Positions 28,328 to 37,210 of a DNA stretch of 64,000 nt are shown piece by piece. Made by a program: the position numbers and the translations under genes. How positions within the stretch are numbered: position 1 is the stretch's first letter; every line of letters starts with the position of its first letter. Source of the stretch: Pseudodesulfovibrio cashew. GTDB lineage: Bacteria > Desulfobacterota > Desulfovibrionia > Desulfovibrionales > Desulfovibrionaceae. The notes beneath the pieces were generated by a model that did not search any database, was not told the DNA's origin, and saw only the letters and a list, made by a program, of their open reading frames with translations. The stretch spans positions 248,001 to 312,000 of the forward strand of contig NZ_CP046400.1 of the NCBI RefSeq assembly GCF_009762795.1, written 5' to 3'.

Positions 28328-30610
28328 ATGAATGAAGACCTGTTGGCGCTCATCGGCGGCACGCCGCTGGTGAAGATCCGTCATTTGAATCCGCATCCGA
28401 ACGTCAAGATTTTGGCGAAGATCGAGTCCCAGAATCCCGGCGGGTCCATCAAGGACCGTGTGGCCGCCGCCATGATCGCGGCAGCCGAGGCCTCGGGCGA
28501 ACTGACCCGCGACAAGACCATCATCGAGGCCACCTCGGGCAACACCGGGGTGGGGTTGGCCATGGTCGCGGCCATCAAGGGATACCGCATCAAGCTGCTC
28601 ATGCCGGAGACGGCCAGCGAGGAGCGTAAGATGATCATGGCCGCCTACGGCGCGGAGCTGGAGCTGACACCCGGACACCTGGCCACGGACGGGGCCATTG
28701 AACAGGCTTACCGTTACGCCCGCGAGGAACCGGACAAGTACGTGCTCATGGACCAGTACAACAACCCGGCCTCCATAGACGCGCACTACAACGGCACGGG
28801 CCGAGAGATCTGGGAGCAGACCGGAGGCGAGGTCACCCACTGCGTCATGGCACTGGGCACCACAGGCACGGCCATGGGTATCGCAAAGCGGCTGCACGAG
28901 GAAGGCGACGCCTATGTGGCCGCGGTGGAGCCGTACGCAGGGCACAAAATCCAGGGCCTCAAGAATATGCTCGAATCCTATCCGCCCGGCATCTATGACA
29001 AGTCTGCCCTGGACGAGGTGCTGCACGTGGACGACGAGACCGCCTTCGACACCTGCCGCAGGCTGGCCCGCGAGGAAGGGCTCTTTGTGGGCATGAGCTC
29101 GGGCGCGGCCATGGCCGGCGCGCTGCAACTGGCCGAACGCCTGGACTCGGGCCTGATCGTCGTCATCTTCCCCGACTCGGGCGAACGCTATCTTTCCACC
29201 CACCTTTTCCGCCGCCAGGCCGGTTCCGGCATCACGGTGCACGACATGGCAACTGGCACGGACAAGCACCTGAACACCGGCGGCGGGCTGGGCGTGTACG
29301 CCATGGGCCCGAGCCTGGACAATCCGGACGGCCTGGACGCATGGCGGCGGGTCATCCTCCTCGACGTCTTCACCCGCCACCTCGCCTCTCGCGGAGTGGA
29401 CATCTCCGCCGCCGTGGGCCTGACCGACATGGACGACCGCACCCTTGCAGCGGCCCGCGCCGAGAACGGAGCCCGGGACACCTTCGCCGCCAGCCGCAGG
29501 GAGGCCATCCTGGCCCGCGCCGCGCAGATGGGCGTCTCCGACACAATCGACTTTCCCCTGTCGTCGGCCTCCAACGACGCATCCCTGGACCTGTGCCGCA
29601 AGCTGCTCGGCAAGGGGCTGGCCTACGAGAAGCTCCGCTCCGTCTACTTCGACGTATTCCGAGACAAGCGCTACGGCGAGATCGGAACAGTAGATATGGA
29701 CAAGGTCTCCGGCGGCCGCACCGTGGACCTGGACGCCTACGTCAAGGACAATCCGCTCGATTTCACGCTGCTCAAACGCGCCTCGTTACTCGACTTGAAG
29801 CGGGGCGAGGTGCTCGAAACCCAGTGGGGCAACGTCCGCCCGAGCTGGTTCCTGCAGCACGCCGCCGCCGCGCTCTCGGCCCAGCCGCGCACGGACGTGA
29901 TGATCGGCAGCGAGAAGCACCGCTTCCCGCATCTGGAGAACCTGCGCGCCATCTGGTCCGTGACCGGACGCGAGCTGCAGGCCTGGATGGTCTGCCAGCA
30001 GGCCACCGACACGGGTGGCGGCGACCTCGATTCCGTGGCCGAAGCCTTGGGCGGATTCCGCGCGGCCCGGCTCTGGCTCCTGTCCGCAGCCAGCCGCAAG
30101 CCGCTGTGCGCCAGCCCGGAGAACCTCTCCATGTGGGCGCGCAACTGGCGCAAGATACAGGAGTGCGCCGCCGCGCTGACCCTCTCCCTGGACGCCAGGG
30201 GCGACGCGGTTCCAGCCGGTGTTGAACAGGCCGTCTTCGACCTCAAGGCCGGGCTCAAGACCGCCCTGGAGGAAGACCTCTCCCTGCACCATTTCTGGCC
30301 CGTGCTCTTCCGCTTCGTGAAGCGCGTCAACGGCTGGCTCGCCGCCGGTGAGTTGAGCGGCGCGTCCGCCCGGACATGCCTGGAGGAGCTCAAGGCCGTG
30401 GACGCCGTCCTCGGCATCTTCGACCCCGAACAGATGCCCATCCCTCTCTCCGACCTCCCGGCCGGGGTTCAGGGCATGCTGGCCGACCGCCAGAAGGCGC
30501 GGGAGTCCAGGGACTTCGCCGCCTCGGATGCGCTCAGGGATGAGATCGCCGCCGCCGGATACCGGTTGGAGGATACGGCGGGAGCGCCCAGAGTGTTTAA
30601 GGTGGTTTAG
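28328..30610 (+). CDS. Cysteine synthase fused to a degenerate cysteinyl-tRNA synthetase
   Basis: A 760-residue fusion. Residues 1-300 are an O-acetylserine sulfhydrylase/CysK-type PLP enzyme: NPGGSIKDR with the Schiff-base lysine (Lys42), TSGNTGVG, and a phosphate loop near GTTGTAMG. From about 320 to the end the sequence follows cysteinyl-tRNA synthetase: strand and helix after GPSLDNPDGLDAW, LTDMDDRTLAAA, the FPHLEN segment, SPENLSMWARNW and a canonical C-terminal end (DFAASDALRDEIAAAGY). The HIGH motif, the KMSKS loop and most zinc ligands are replaced, so aminoacylation is unlikely. The PLP half looks active. The fused part may bind tRNA-Cys, cysteine or its adenylate and regulate synthesis. 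Start ATG with GGGGAA upstream; terminator downstream. Confidence 0.9.
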   Translation: MNEDLLALIGGTPLVKIRHLNPHPNVKILAKIESQNPGGSIKDRVAAAMIAAAEASGELTRDKTIIEATSGNTGVGLAMVAAIKGYRIKLLMPETASEERKMIMAAYGAELELTPGHLATDGAIEQAYRYAREEPDKYVLMDQYNNPASIDAHYNGTGREIWEQTGGEVTHCVMALGTTGTAMGIAKRLHEEGDAYVAAVEPYAGHKIQGLKNMLESYPPGIYDKSALDEVLHVDDETAFDTCRRLAREEGLFVGMSSGAAMAGALQLAERLDSGLIVVIFPDSGERYLSTHLFRRQAGSGITVHDMATGTDKHLNTGGGLGVYAMGPSLDNPDGLDAWRRVILLDVFTRHLASRGVDISAAVGLTDMDDRTLAAARAENGARDTFAASRREAILARAAQMGVSDTIDFPLSSASNDASLDLCRKLLGKGLAYEKLRSVYFDVFRDKRYGEIGTVDMDKVSGGRTVDLDAYVKDNPLDFTLLKRASLLDLKRGEVLETQWGNVRPSWFLQHAAAALSAQPRTDVMIGSEKHRFPHLENLRAIWSVTGRELQAWMVCQQATDTGGGDLDSVAEALGGFRAARLWLLSAASRKPLCASPENLSMWARNWRKIQECAAALTLSLDARGDAVPAGVEQAVFDLKAGLKTALEEDLSLHHFWPVLFRFVKRVNGWLAAGELSGASARTCLEELKAVDAVLGIFDPEQMPIPLSDLPAGVQGMLADRQKARESRDFAASDALRDEIAAAGYRLEDTAGAPRVFKVV

Positions 30611-30637
30611 CCTGACGGCGTCTTTAAGAGAAAAGGA

Positions 30638-30664
30638 AAGCCGCCCTTTTGGGGCGGCTTTTTT
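30638..30664 (+). terminator. Intrinsic terminator of the cysteine synthase fusion
   Basis: Stem AAGCCGCCC / GGGGCGGCTT with loop CTTTT, followed by six T. Confidence 0.9.
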
Positions 30665-30699
30665 CATGGACTGTGCGTCTGCGGTGCGGGCGAAGAGTC

Positions 30700-31415
30700 A
30701 GCGTTGGGGCCTGCGGCCCCTCGCTTCCAAAGATCGCGCTTGCAGCGCGCGGAGAGCCGGGTTTGGGGGCTTTGCCCCCAAAAGCCCTCCATGCCCTGCC
30801 GGGCGGGCCTACTTTCTTTGGCAGCGCCCAAAGAAAGTAGCAAAGAAAGGTCGCTGTGAATGGTATCCCCGCCCCGGTGCTCACTGGCGAGAATCTCATC
30901 CATCCCGGTCGGCTCCGGACTACGTGGAGTGAAACGCCCTGCCAGCCTTATCGATCGGAGGCCGTCCGACTCCGGGCGGGTTACGGCACAGGAGCCGCCG
31001 CCCGGGTTGGTGAGCTTCTAAGCCCGTGAGCAAGGGGCTGACGGTGGTCCTTCGAATGATTATTCGAAGAGCCAAATGACTTCTTTTTATTCGATCGGCT
31101 AGTGCCAGCTCGGCTTGATGGGCAAAAGGCAATTGCCGCTTTCGGAAAGTTACCAATTACCCCGGCAGCGACCGGTCATCGAGTTCGAGGCTTAGAGCCG
31201 CTTGCACACGGCTGAAGTGGAGCCCGAAGCGCGCCTGCCCGCAGGCTTTCGCTTTTCGGGCAGCGGAAGCCGTGTTAGCGGCTCTTAGGCCCGAGATCGC
31301 GCTGCAGCAACAACAGAGCGACTTTTGCTTACTTTTGGGCGCTCCGGTCCAAAAGTAAGTCGCCCCGAAAGGGGCGAAACCCTTACAACATCAATCGCCG
31401 CCGACAGGCGGCTTC
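30700..31415. other. Hairpin-rich non-coding region
   Basis: No convincing gene lies between 30665 and 31458. The stretch has at least seven stable stems: GGGGCC-TGC-GGCCCC (30706-30720), TTTGGGGGC/GCCCCCAAA (30762-30782), a 13-bp perfect stem CTACTTTCTTTGG (30809-30840), CTTCGAAT-GATT-ATTCGAAG (31050-31069), a roughly 95-base nested cruciform (31192-31287), CTTACTTTTGG/CCAAAAGTAAG (31328-31359) and CGCCCC-GAAA-GGGGCG (31361-31376). The segments around 30822-30856 and 31316-31345 are inverted versions of each other (GCGCCCAAA, AAGTA, GTCGCT in the same order). That suggests either a bounded repeat element or a large structured RNA. Confidence 0.55.
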
Positions 31416-31458
31416 CCTATCTCTTTTCAACCGTAAAAAGGCTCTACCCCCTACCCTT

Positions 31459-31749
31459 CTAGGCTTCCTTTAACGCCTCCAACCCTTCAGCCGTCATGGT
31501 CGGCAAAAACTCCATGATCTCATACTCGGCGATGCCTTCCTTGAAAAACGGGTCCTGGCTGACCAACCGCTCCACGGCTTCGCGCCGGGCCGCGCGGGCC
31601 ATAATCACGCCGCCGGTGCGGGGATTCTGCGGGCCGGAGAGAAGCAGATTCCCAGCCGCATAGTGCTTGGCCAAAAACTCGCGATGCGCCTCAAGGGCGC
31701 GTTCAACGTCTTCGATGGGCTTGAGGTAGTTGACGAGAATAATGAACAT
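31459..31749 (-). CDS. YciI-family protein
   Basis: The 96-residue product matches the YciI/YCII ferredoxin-like dimer fold: MFIILVNYLKPIEDVERALE, an AHREFL helix, GNLLLSGPQNPRTGGVIMA and the DPFFKEGIAEYEI ending. The conserved histidine in the AHREFL helix and an Asp in the DPF turn form the putative active site of the family; its reaction is not established. GGGAGGA lies 7 bases before the ATG. It lies 109 bases downstream of nfo on the same strand. Confidence 0.85.
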   Translation of the reverse strand: MFIILVNYLKPIEDVERALEAHREFLAKHYAAGNLLLSGPQNPRTGGVIMARAARREAVERLVSQDPFFKEGIAEYEIMEFLPTMTAEGLEALKEA

Positions 31750-31858
31750 GAGGATTCCTCCCTGTCTTTCAGAATGATGCCGTGGATCGGCGGGACAGGC
31801 AGGATAGCGCCGAGGACGAAGGCCGTCCACGGGAAAAGGGTAAAGCTCTGCGGACTGC

Positions 31859-32704
31859 CTAAGCGGCCAATTCGCGCAGTATCCCGAGGTTGCGGACGTC
31901 GTCCTGAAGGTCCTTGTCCTTGGGCGTCTCCAGGGTCTTGGGGATGTCCGCGAAACGCGCGTCGCGCATGAGGTTGCGGAAGCCGTCGAGTCCGATCTCG
32001 CCCTGGCCGATGTGCTCGTGGCGATCCTTGTGCGAGCCGAACGGATTCTTGGTGTCGTTGAGATGGAAGAACTTGAGGCGGTCCAGGCCGATGAGCCGGT
32101 CAAAGGCCGCGAAGGTCTCGGCGTAGGCCTCGGGGGTGCGGATGTCGTACCCGGCGGCAAAGGTGTGGCAGGTGTCGTAGCACACGCCCAGCCGGTCAGC
32201 ATGACGGGAAACGGCGATGATGGCGGCCAGCTCCTCGAAGGTGGCGCCGAGATTGGTGCCCTGGCCCGCCGTGGTCTCCAGCAGGACCATACCCCGCTCG
32301 GTGCGGGAGGCCTCGATGGCCTTGTCCAGATTGGCGGCGTAGCGCTCTATGCCCGCGTCCACGCCTTGTCCCAGGTGCGAACCGGGATGGGTGACGAGAT
32401 ACGGCACTTTCAGGGCCTCGATGCGACGGAGCTCCTCGGCGAACGAAATGCCGGACCGCTCGGCCTGGTCCACCTTGGGCGAGGCCAGGTTGATCAGGTA
32501 GGAGTCGTGGGCCGCGATGGGATAGTCGCCCCACTGCTCCCATGCCACGGCGAACAGTTCCGCATCATACGGGGTCAGGGGCGGAATCTTCCACTGCCGC
32601 TGATTGCGCGTGAATATCTGGAGGGCGGTGCCGCCCACCTTGCGAATGTGCTCGAAGGCCATGTGCAGGCCCCCGGCAATGGACATGTGCGCTCCGAGAT
32701 ACAT
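31859..32704 (-). CDS. nfo: Endonuclease IV (deoxyribonuclease IV)
   Basis: AP endonuclease of base excision repair, cleaving 5' to abasic sites with three zinc ions. The 281-residue product starts with YLGAHMSIAGG and carries metal-ligand motifs in order: GAH, THPGSH, LLETTAG, VCYDTCHTFAAGYD, FFHLND and DRHEHIGQGEIG. Length is as in E. coli Nfo (285). The start is set at 32704, where the family begins; longer frames upstream contain unrelated low-complexity sequence. Confidence 0.97.
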   Translation of the reverse strand: MYLGAHMSIAGGLHMAFEHIRKVGGTALQIFTRNQRQWKIPPLTPYDAELFAVAWEQWGDYPIAAHDSYLINLASPKVDQAERSGISFAEELRRIEALKVPYLVTHPGSHLGQGVDAGIERYAANLDKAIEASRTERGMVLLETTAGQGTNLGATFEELAAIIAVSRHADRLGVCYDTCHTFAAGYDIRTPEAYAETFAAFDRLIGLDRLKFFHLNDTKNPFGSHKDRHEHIGQGEIGLDGFRNLMRDARFADIPKTLETPKDKDLQDDVRNLGILRELAA

Positions 32705-32789
32705 GGATGTCCCTGCCTGTCCCAGTCGGATTCGATGCGGAGTTTCAAAAGGATCGCCCGCCTTGACGGCTCGATCCCTTCGGTCTTCC

Positions 32790-33071
32790 CTACTCGATCC
32801 AGCCCTTGAGGGCCTCGACGATCTTCTGGGCCTGGGCCTGGCTGGAAATGTTGAACTTGGACTTGGGGCGGTAGGTGCCATCCACCTTCTGATAGCGGCG
32901 GATGGTAAACTTCTCCGGGCCGTATTCGCCCTTGGCGCGGTTGAGTTCCTGATAGCGGAAAATGATGGTGGTCCAGGCTCCCTTGGAGAGGATGACCTTG
33001 TCCAGCTCCTTGACGATGAGCTGGTTGTCTTCGGAATAATTGATCGTGATTTCGTCCACGTTGGTTGCCAT
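32790..33071 (-). CDS. Small protein, possibly PC4/p15-like single-strand DNA-binding
   Basis: The 93-residue soluble protein starts at an ATG with AAGGAG upstream. Predicted beta strands (QLIVKEL, WTTIIFRYQEL, KFTIRRYQKV, RPKSKFNI) are followed by a C-terminal helix (AQAQKIVEALKGWIE). Four strands then a helix is the order of the PC4-like transcription coactivator fold, found in bacterial YdbC-type single-strand nucleic acid-binding proteins. The match is by pattern only. It lies 85 bases upstream of nfo on the same strand, compatible with a DNA-repair or nucleic-acid role. Confidence 0.6.
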   Translation of the reverse strand: MATNVDEITINYSEDNQLIVKELDKVILSKGAWTTIIFRYQELNRAKGEYGPEKFTIRRYQKVDGTYRPKSKFNISSQAQAQKIVEALKGWIE

Positions 33072-33217
33072 TGTCTGCTCCTTGAATATATCTGGCATCC
33101 GCATTTTCATGCGGTGAGGCGTCCCCCTTTACATATGATAATGGGTGTTGGCAAGGGCGTGATAGGGCTCTCCCTCGGCCAAAACCCCGCAAACGGTGCC
33201 TTTCCGACGCGGACGCA

Positions 33218-33242
33218 CCCCCGGCGGACCATCCGCCGGGGG
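33218..33242. other. Perfect GC-rich hairpin downstream of the peroxiredoxin gene
   Basis: CCCCCGGCGGA-CCA-TCCGCCGGGGG: 11-bp arms with a 3-base loop, 48 bases after the peroxiredoxin stop. There is no T-run on either strand, so it may act as an RNA-stabilising 3' structure or a weak terminator. Confidence 0.5.
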
Positions 33243-33289
33243 CGCTATTCCAAGCAACAGGAGGCGAGAGTGTGACTGTATTCGCTATC

Positions 33290-33922
33290 CTAGTCGTTCA
33301 AGGCTTCGTAGACGTGGCCCACCAGATTTTCGCCGGGGGTCAGGGTCTTGCCGCCCGGGGTCCACTTGGCAGGGCAGACCTCGGCGGGGTGGTCCACCAG
33401 GTAGGTGTTGGCTTCCATCTTGCGGGTCAGCTCGTCGGCGTTGCGGCCCACATTGTAGAAGTTGATCTCGGAGGAGACCAGCACGCCTTCCGGGTTGATG
33501 ACGAAGGTGCCGCGCAGGGCCAGGCCGGTGTCGTAGTCCCAGACGTCGAAGAAACGGGAGACCTCGCCGGTGGGGTCGGCGCCCATCTTGAATTTGACGT
33601 CGGCCAGGAGCCGCTCATCGGTTTTCCAGGCCATGTGCGTGAACTGGGTGTCCGTGGACACGGAGATCACCTCGGCCCCGAGCTTGACCAGCTCTTCGTG
33701 TTTGGTGGCCAAATCGGCCAGCTCGGTGGGGCAGACAAAAGTGAAGTCCGCCGGGTAGAAGAAGAGCACTACCCATTTTCCGGCCTTGCGCAGTTCGCCC
33801 AGGTCAACTTTGGCGAACCCGCCCTCGGTGGGATCGAAGGCGTCCAGGGTGAACTCGGGAACCGGCTGGCCTACTTTGGCGAATTCCGGGAACAATTCTT
33901 CATGGTTGGTATCGCAGGACAT
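33290..33922 (-). CDS. Typical 2-Cys peroxiredoxin (AhpC/Prx1 type)
   Basis: Reduces hydrogen peroxide and organic peroxides. The 210-residue product has the peroxidatic cysteine in FTFVCPTE (Cys64) and the resolving cysteine in EVCPAKW (Cys183), plus a Prx1-like GG turn and C-terminal tail typical of the oligomeric, over-oxidation-prone class. An ahpF-like reductase gene is not present nearby, so electrons presumably come from thioredoxin or rubredoxin. A ribosome binding site AAAGGAGAA lies just before the start. Fits oxygen defence in an anaerobe. Confidence 0.95.
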   Translation of the reverse strand: MSCDTNHEELFPEFAKVGQPVPEFTLDAFDPTEGGFAKVDLGELRKAGKWVVLFFYPADFTFVCPTELADLATKHEELVKLGAEVISVSTDTQFTHMAWKTDERLLADVKFKMGADPTGEVSRFFDVWDYDTGLALRGTFVINPEGVLVSSEINFYNVGRNADELTRKMEANTYLVDHPAEVCPAKWTPGGKTLTPGENLVGHVYEALND

Positions 33923-34129
33923 AATATTCTCCTTTATTGAAAGCTGGTTGATTTCGAATTAGGAATGATTGCTGTTTTCAAGAAGCTAACGATGAGCCGG
34001 TCTGCCGTCAAGCCTTTTCTCGAATTTCCGCAAAAAAAGGCCAAGCCAACCGCTCCACATGATGAAGAGACTACATGACGGTGCGGGAGAGCTCTCGGCG
34101 CCGGTGGGACAACAATCCAAACTGGCGTA

Positions 34130-34158
34130 TTGCCACTATCGACCATGGTGCTTATAAC
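34130..34158 (+). promoter_or_regulatory. Sigma-70-like promoter of the M16 protease gene
   Basis: TTGCCA (34130-34135), 17-base spacer, TATAAC (34153-34158): five of six matches at each element. The predicted start site near 34165 supports the translation start at 34198. Confidence 0.7.
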
Positions 34159-34197
34159 CTTGGTTCCGCCAACGAAAATCAAACCAAGCGAGCATAC

Positions 34198-37107
34198 ATG
34201 AGTCACGGTTTTACCAAGATACAAGAGCAGGCCATCCCCGAACTGGCGTCCGTCGCCCACGTCTACCGTCACGACAAGACCGGCGCGCGCGTGCTGTCCA
34301 TTGTCAACGACGACGAAAACAAGGTCTTCGGCATCTCCTTCCGCACCCCGCCCGAGGATTCCACCGGCGTGGCCCACATCCTGGAGCACTCGGTGCTGTG
34401 CGGCTCGGACAAGTATCCGGTCAAGGAACCCTTCGTGGAACTGCTTAAGGGCTCGCTCCAGACCTTTCTCAACGCCCTGACCTTCCCGGACAAGACCTGC
34501 TACCCCGTGGCCAGCGCCAACACCCAGGATTTCTACAACCTCATCGACGTCTACCTGGACGCGGTCTTTCACCCCCGGCTGACGCCCAACACCCTCAAAC
34601 AGGAGGGCTGGCACTACGAGCTGGAGGCACCGGACAAGCCCATCACCTACAAGGGTGTGGTCTATAATGAAATGAAAGGGGCGTATTCCTCGCCCGACTC
34701 CCTGCTCTACGAGCACTCCCAGCAGTCCCTGTTCCCGGACACCACCTACGGCATCGATTCCGGTGGCGACCCACTGGTCATCCCCTCCCTGACCTTCAAG
34801 CAATTCATGGCGTTCCACGAAGACCACTACCACCCGTCCAACGCCTACGCGTATTTCTACGGGGACGACGATCCGGAAAAACGGCTGGAGATTCTGGACG
34901 CGGTCTTCTCCGAATATGAGAAGATCAACGTGGAAAAGACCCGGGTTCCGCTTCAGGGCCGCTTCGACGAGGCCAAACAGGTGCGCAAGCCCTACCCGGC
35001 CTCCGAGCGACTGGCCAAGGGCATGTTCACGGTCAACTGGCTGCTGGCCGAGACTGCGGACGCCAACCTGAACCTCGCCCTGCACATTCTGGAGCATATC
35101 CTCATCGGCCTGCCCTCCTCGCCCCTGAAGAAGGCGCTCATGGACTCCGGCCTGGGCGACGACCTGGCGGGCGTGGGCCTGGAGGCCGACATGCGCCAGA
35201 TGTTCTTCTCCGTGGGCCTCAAGGGCATGCACCCGTCCAACGCCATCAAGGCGGAATCGGTCATCTTCCACGCCATCAAGGACCTGGTGGAGAACGGCAT
35301 CGCGGCAGAGGATATCGAGGCCGCAGTGAACTCCGTGGAGTTCGCCCTGCGTGAGAACAACACCGGTTCCTACCCGCGCGGCCTCTCGCTGATGTTCCAG
35401 GCCCTGTCCACCTGGCTCTACGACGACGAGGAGTGCGAGGGCGATCCGCTCACCCTCCTGCCCTTCGAGGAGCCACTGAAAAACGTCAAGGCCTGGATCG
35501 CGAACGGAGAAAAAATCTTCGAAGAGCTGCTTGCCCGCCTCTTCCTGCACAACCCGCACCGCACCACCGTGCTCCTGGAGCCGGACCACCAGATGGCCGC
35601 CAAGATCGCGCATAAGGAAGCCAACCGCCTGATAAAGGTCAAGGACTCCCTGAGCGCGGAACAGGTCGAAAAGGTCATCGCCGACGCTGCGGAGCTCTCG
35701 CGCCTCCAGGGCGAGCCAGACTCCCCCGAGGCTCTGAACACCATTCCCCGCCTGTCCGTGGCCGACCTGCCCAGGGAAAACCGGCCGATCCCCACGGAAG
35801 AAAGGGAAATCGCGGGGGCCCCCCTGCTCTTCCACGACCTGCCCACCAACGGCATCGCCTATTTCGACCTCGGCTTCGATCTCTCTGTGCTGCCCGCCGA
35901 ACTCCTGCCCTACGCAGGCGTCTTCGGCCGGGCTCTGACCGAGTCCGGCACGGCCAAGCGCGACTACGTGGACCTGTCCCAGTGGATCGCCCGGACCTCG
36001 GGCGGCATCTGGGCCCAGCCCTTTGCCGCCCCCGTGCGTGGCAGCGCCAAGGCGGCCTCCCGCCTCTTCCTGCGGGCCAAGGCCACGGGCGACAAACTGG
36101 CCGAGACAGTGGAAATCCTGACGGAAATTCTGACCTCCGCCACCCTGGACAACAAGGAGCGGCTGACCCGCATCGTGTCCGAGGCCCGCGCCCGCGCCGA
36201 ACAGCACCTGGTCCCGGCAGGGCACCAGGTGGTCGCCACCCGGCTTCGCGCCCGCACTCATGCGGCCCACGCCATGGAAGAGGCCATGTCCGGCCTGAGC
36301 AACCTCGACTTCCTGCGCTCCCTGGAGGAACGACTGGAAGCGGACTTCAGGGGCGTTGCCAAGGACCTGGAGCGGATGCGCTCCCTGCTCCTCTCCCGCA
36401 GCGGTCTGATAGTCAATGCCACCATGGACGCGGACCTCTTCGCCGCCGCCGAGCCCGAGCTGGCGTCCGTCGCCTCGGCCCTGCCCGAATCGGACGCTGC
36501 TCCCGCCTCCGGCTTTCCCCTCGATTTTCCCGCGCGCGAGGGGCTGGCCATCCCGGCCCAGGTCAACTACGTGGGCAAGGGCGTGTCCCTCGCCGAACAC
36601 GGCATCACCCTTGGCGGCGCGGCCCAGGTGGTCAACAAGCTCATCCGCACCGGCTACCTGTGGGAAAAGGTGCGCGTCCAAGGCGGCGCCTACGGCGCTT
36701 TCTGCCTCCTCGACCGGCTGGCGGGAGCCATGGCAATGGTCTCCTACCGCGACCCTAACGTCGCAGCCACGGTCAAGGCCTTCGATGGCGTGGCCGACTA
36801 CCTCGAGACCATCGACGTCAATGCGGACGAACTCGAAAAGTCCATTATCGGAGCCATCGGCGAGATCGACGCATACCAGCTGCCCGATGCCAAGGGTTTC
36901 ACCGCACTGACCCGTTATCTAACAGGCCAGGACGACGATTACCTTCAGGAGATTCGCGAACAGGCCCTGTCCGCCACCGAGGCGGATTTCCGAGCCTTTG
37001 CCGAGGCTGTGCGCGTCAACGCCGCCCACGGCGACATCTGCGTGCTCGGGGACTCCCTGGCCATGGAAAACGCGGACCTGGACCTGGAAATCCGTCAGGT
37101 GCTCTAG
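34198..37107 (+). CDS. M16C metallopeptidase (presequence protease / PreP type)
   Basis: A 969-residue peptidasome-type zinc protease that degrades short unfolded peptides. The inverted zinc motif HxxEH is HILEH (60-64), followed by the substrate-pocket segment SVLCGSDKYPVKEPF. Four homologous domains span the length, as in PreP/Cym1; the second half has the C-terminal PreP-type arginine/tyrosine region around GAYGAF. No signal peptide, so it is cytosolic. The start is placed at 34198 because a strong promoter lies just upstream and the family begins here. Confidence 0.93.
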   Translation: MSHGFTKIQEQAIPELASVAHVYRHDKTGARVLSIVNDDENKVFGISFRTPPEDSTGVAHILEHSVLCGSDKYPVKEPFVELLKGSLQTFLNALTFPDKTCYPVASANTQDFYNLIDVYLDAVFHPRLTPNTLKQEGWHYELEAPDKPITYKGVVYNEMKGAYSSPDSLLYEHSQQSLFPDTTYGIDSGGDPLVIPSLTFKQFMAFHEDHYHPSNAYAYFYGDDDPEKRLEILDAVFSEYEKINVEKTRVPLQGRFDEAKQVRKPYPASERLAKGMFTVNWLLAETADANLNLALHILEHILIGLPSSPLKKALMDSGLGDDLAGVGLEADMRQMFFSVGLKGMHPSNAIKAESVIFHAIKDLVENGIAAEDIEAAVNSVEFALRENNTGSYPRGLSLMFQALSTWLYDDEECEGDPLTLLPFEEPLKNVKAWIANGEKIFEELLARLFLHNPHRTTVLLEPDHQMAAKIAHKEANRLIKVKDSLSAEQVEKVIADAAELSRLQGEPDSPEALNTIPRLSVADLPRENRPIPTEEREIAGAPLLFHDLPTNGIAYFDLGFDLSVLPAELLPYAGVFGRALTESGTAKRDYVDLSQWIARTSGGIWAQPFAAPVRGSAKAASRLFLRAKATGDKLAETVEILTEILTSATLDNKERLTRIVSEARARAEQHLVPAGHQVVATRLRARTHAAHAMEEAMSGLSNLDFLRSLEERLEADFRGVAKDLERMRSLLLSRSGLIVNATMDADLFAAAEPELASVASALPESDAAPASGFPLDFPAREGLAIPAQVNYVGKGVSLAEHGITLGGAAQVVNKLIRTGYLWEKVRVQGGAYGAFCLLDRLAGAMAMVSYRDPNVAATVKAFDGVADYLETIDVNADELEKSIIGAIGEIDAYQLPDAKGFTALTRYLTGQDDDYLQEIREQALSATEADFRAFAEAVRVNAAHGDICVLGDSLAMENADLDLEIRQVL

Positions 37108-37137
37108 CCGGACCCGGATTTTCCGGAAGGAATGAGG

Positions 37138-37181
37138 CTATATCAATACATCTTGATATAGAAATTTCGCTTGACTAAAGT
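37138..37181 (+). promoter_or_regulatory. panC promoter with a palindromic operator over the -35 element
   Basis: CTATATCAA-TACATC-TTGATATAG is a perfect 9-bp inverted repeat (37138-37161). Its right arm starts with TTGATA, which with TAAAGT 17 bases on (37176-37181) makes a sigma-70-like promoter. A regulator bound to the palindrome would block it. Confidence 0.55.
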
Positions 37182-37210
37182 GCGTAACCCTGTCAGCACC
37201 ATTTTACATT

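Noticed and set aside
31175-31200. T-loop-like GTTCGAGGC suggesting a tRNA
   Set aside because: No acceptor stem, anticodon loop or D-loop could be fitted; it belongs to the hairpin-rich region.
31750-32202. Upstream extension of the YciI frame over nfo
   Set aside because: The extension is nfo read in another frame; the ATG at 31749 has a strong ribosome binding site and matches the family start.
33934-36681. 915-codon minus-strand open frame opposite the M16 protease gene
   Set aside because: Composition is Gly/Val/His-rich as expected from the reverse of a high-GC gene, and the plus strand has HxxEH and a good promoter.
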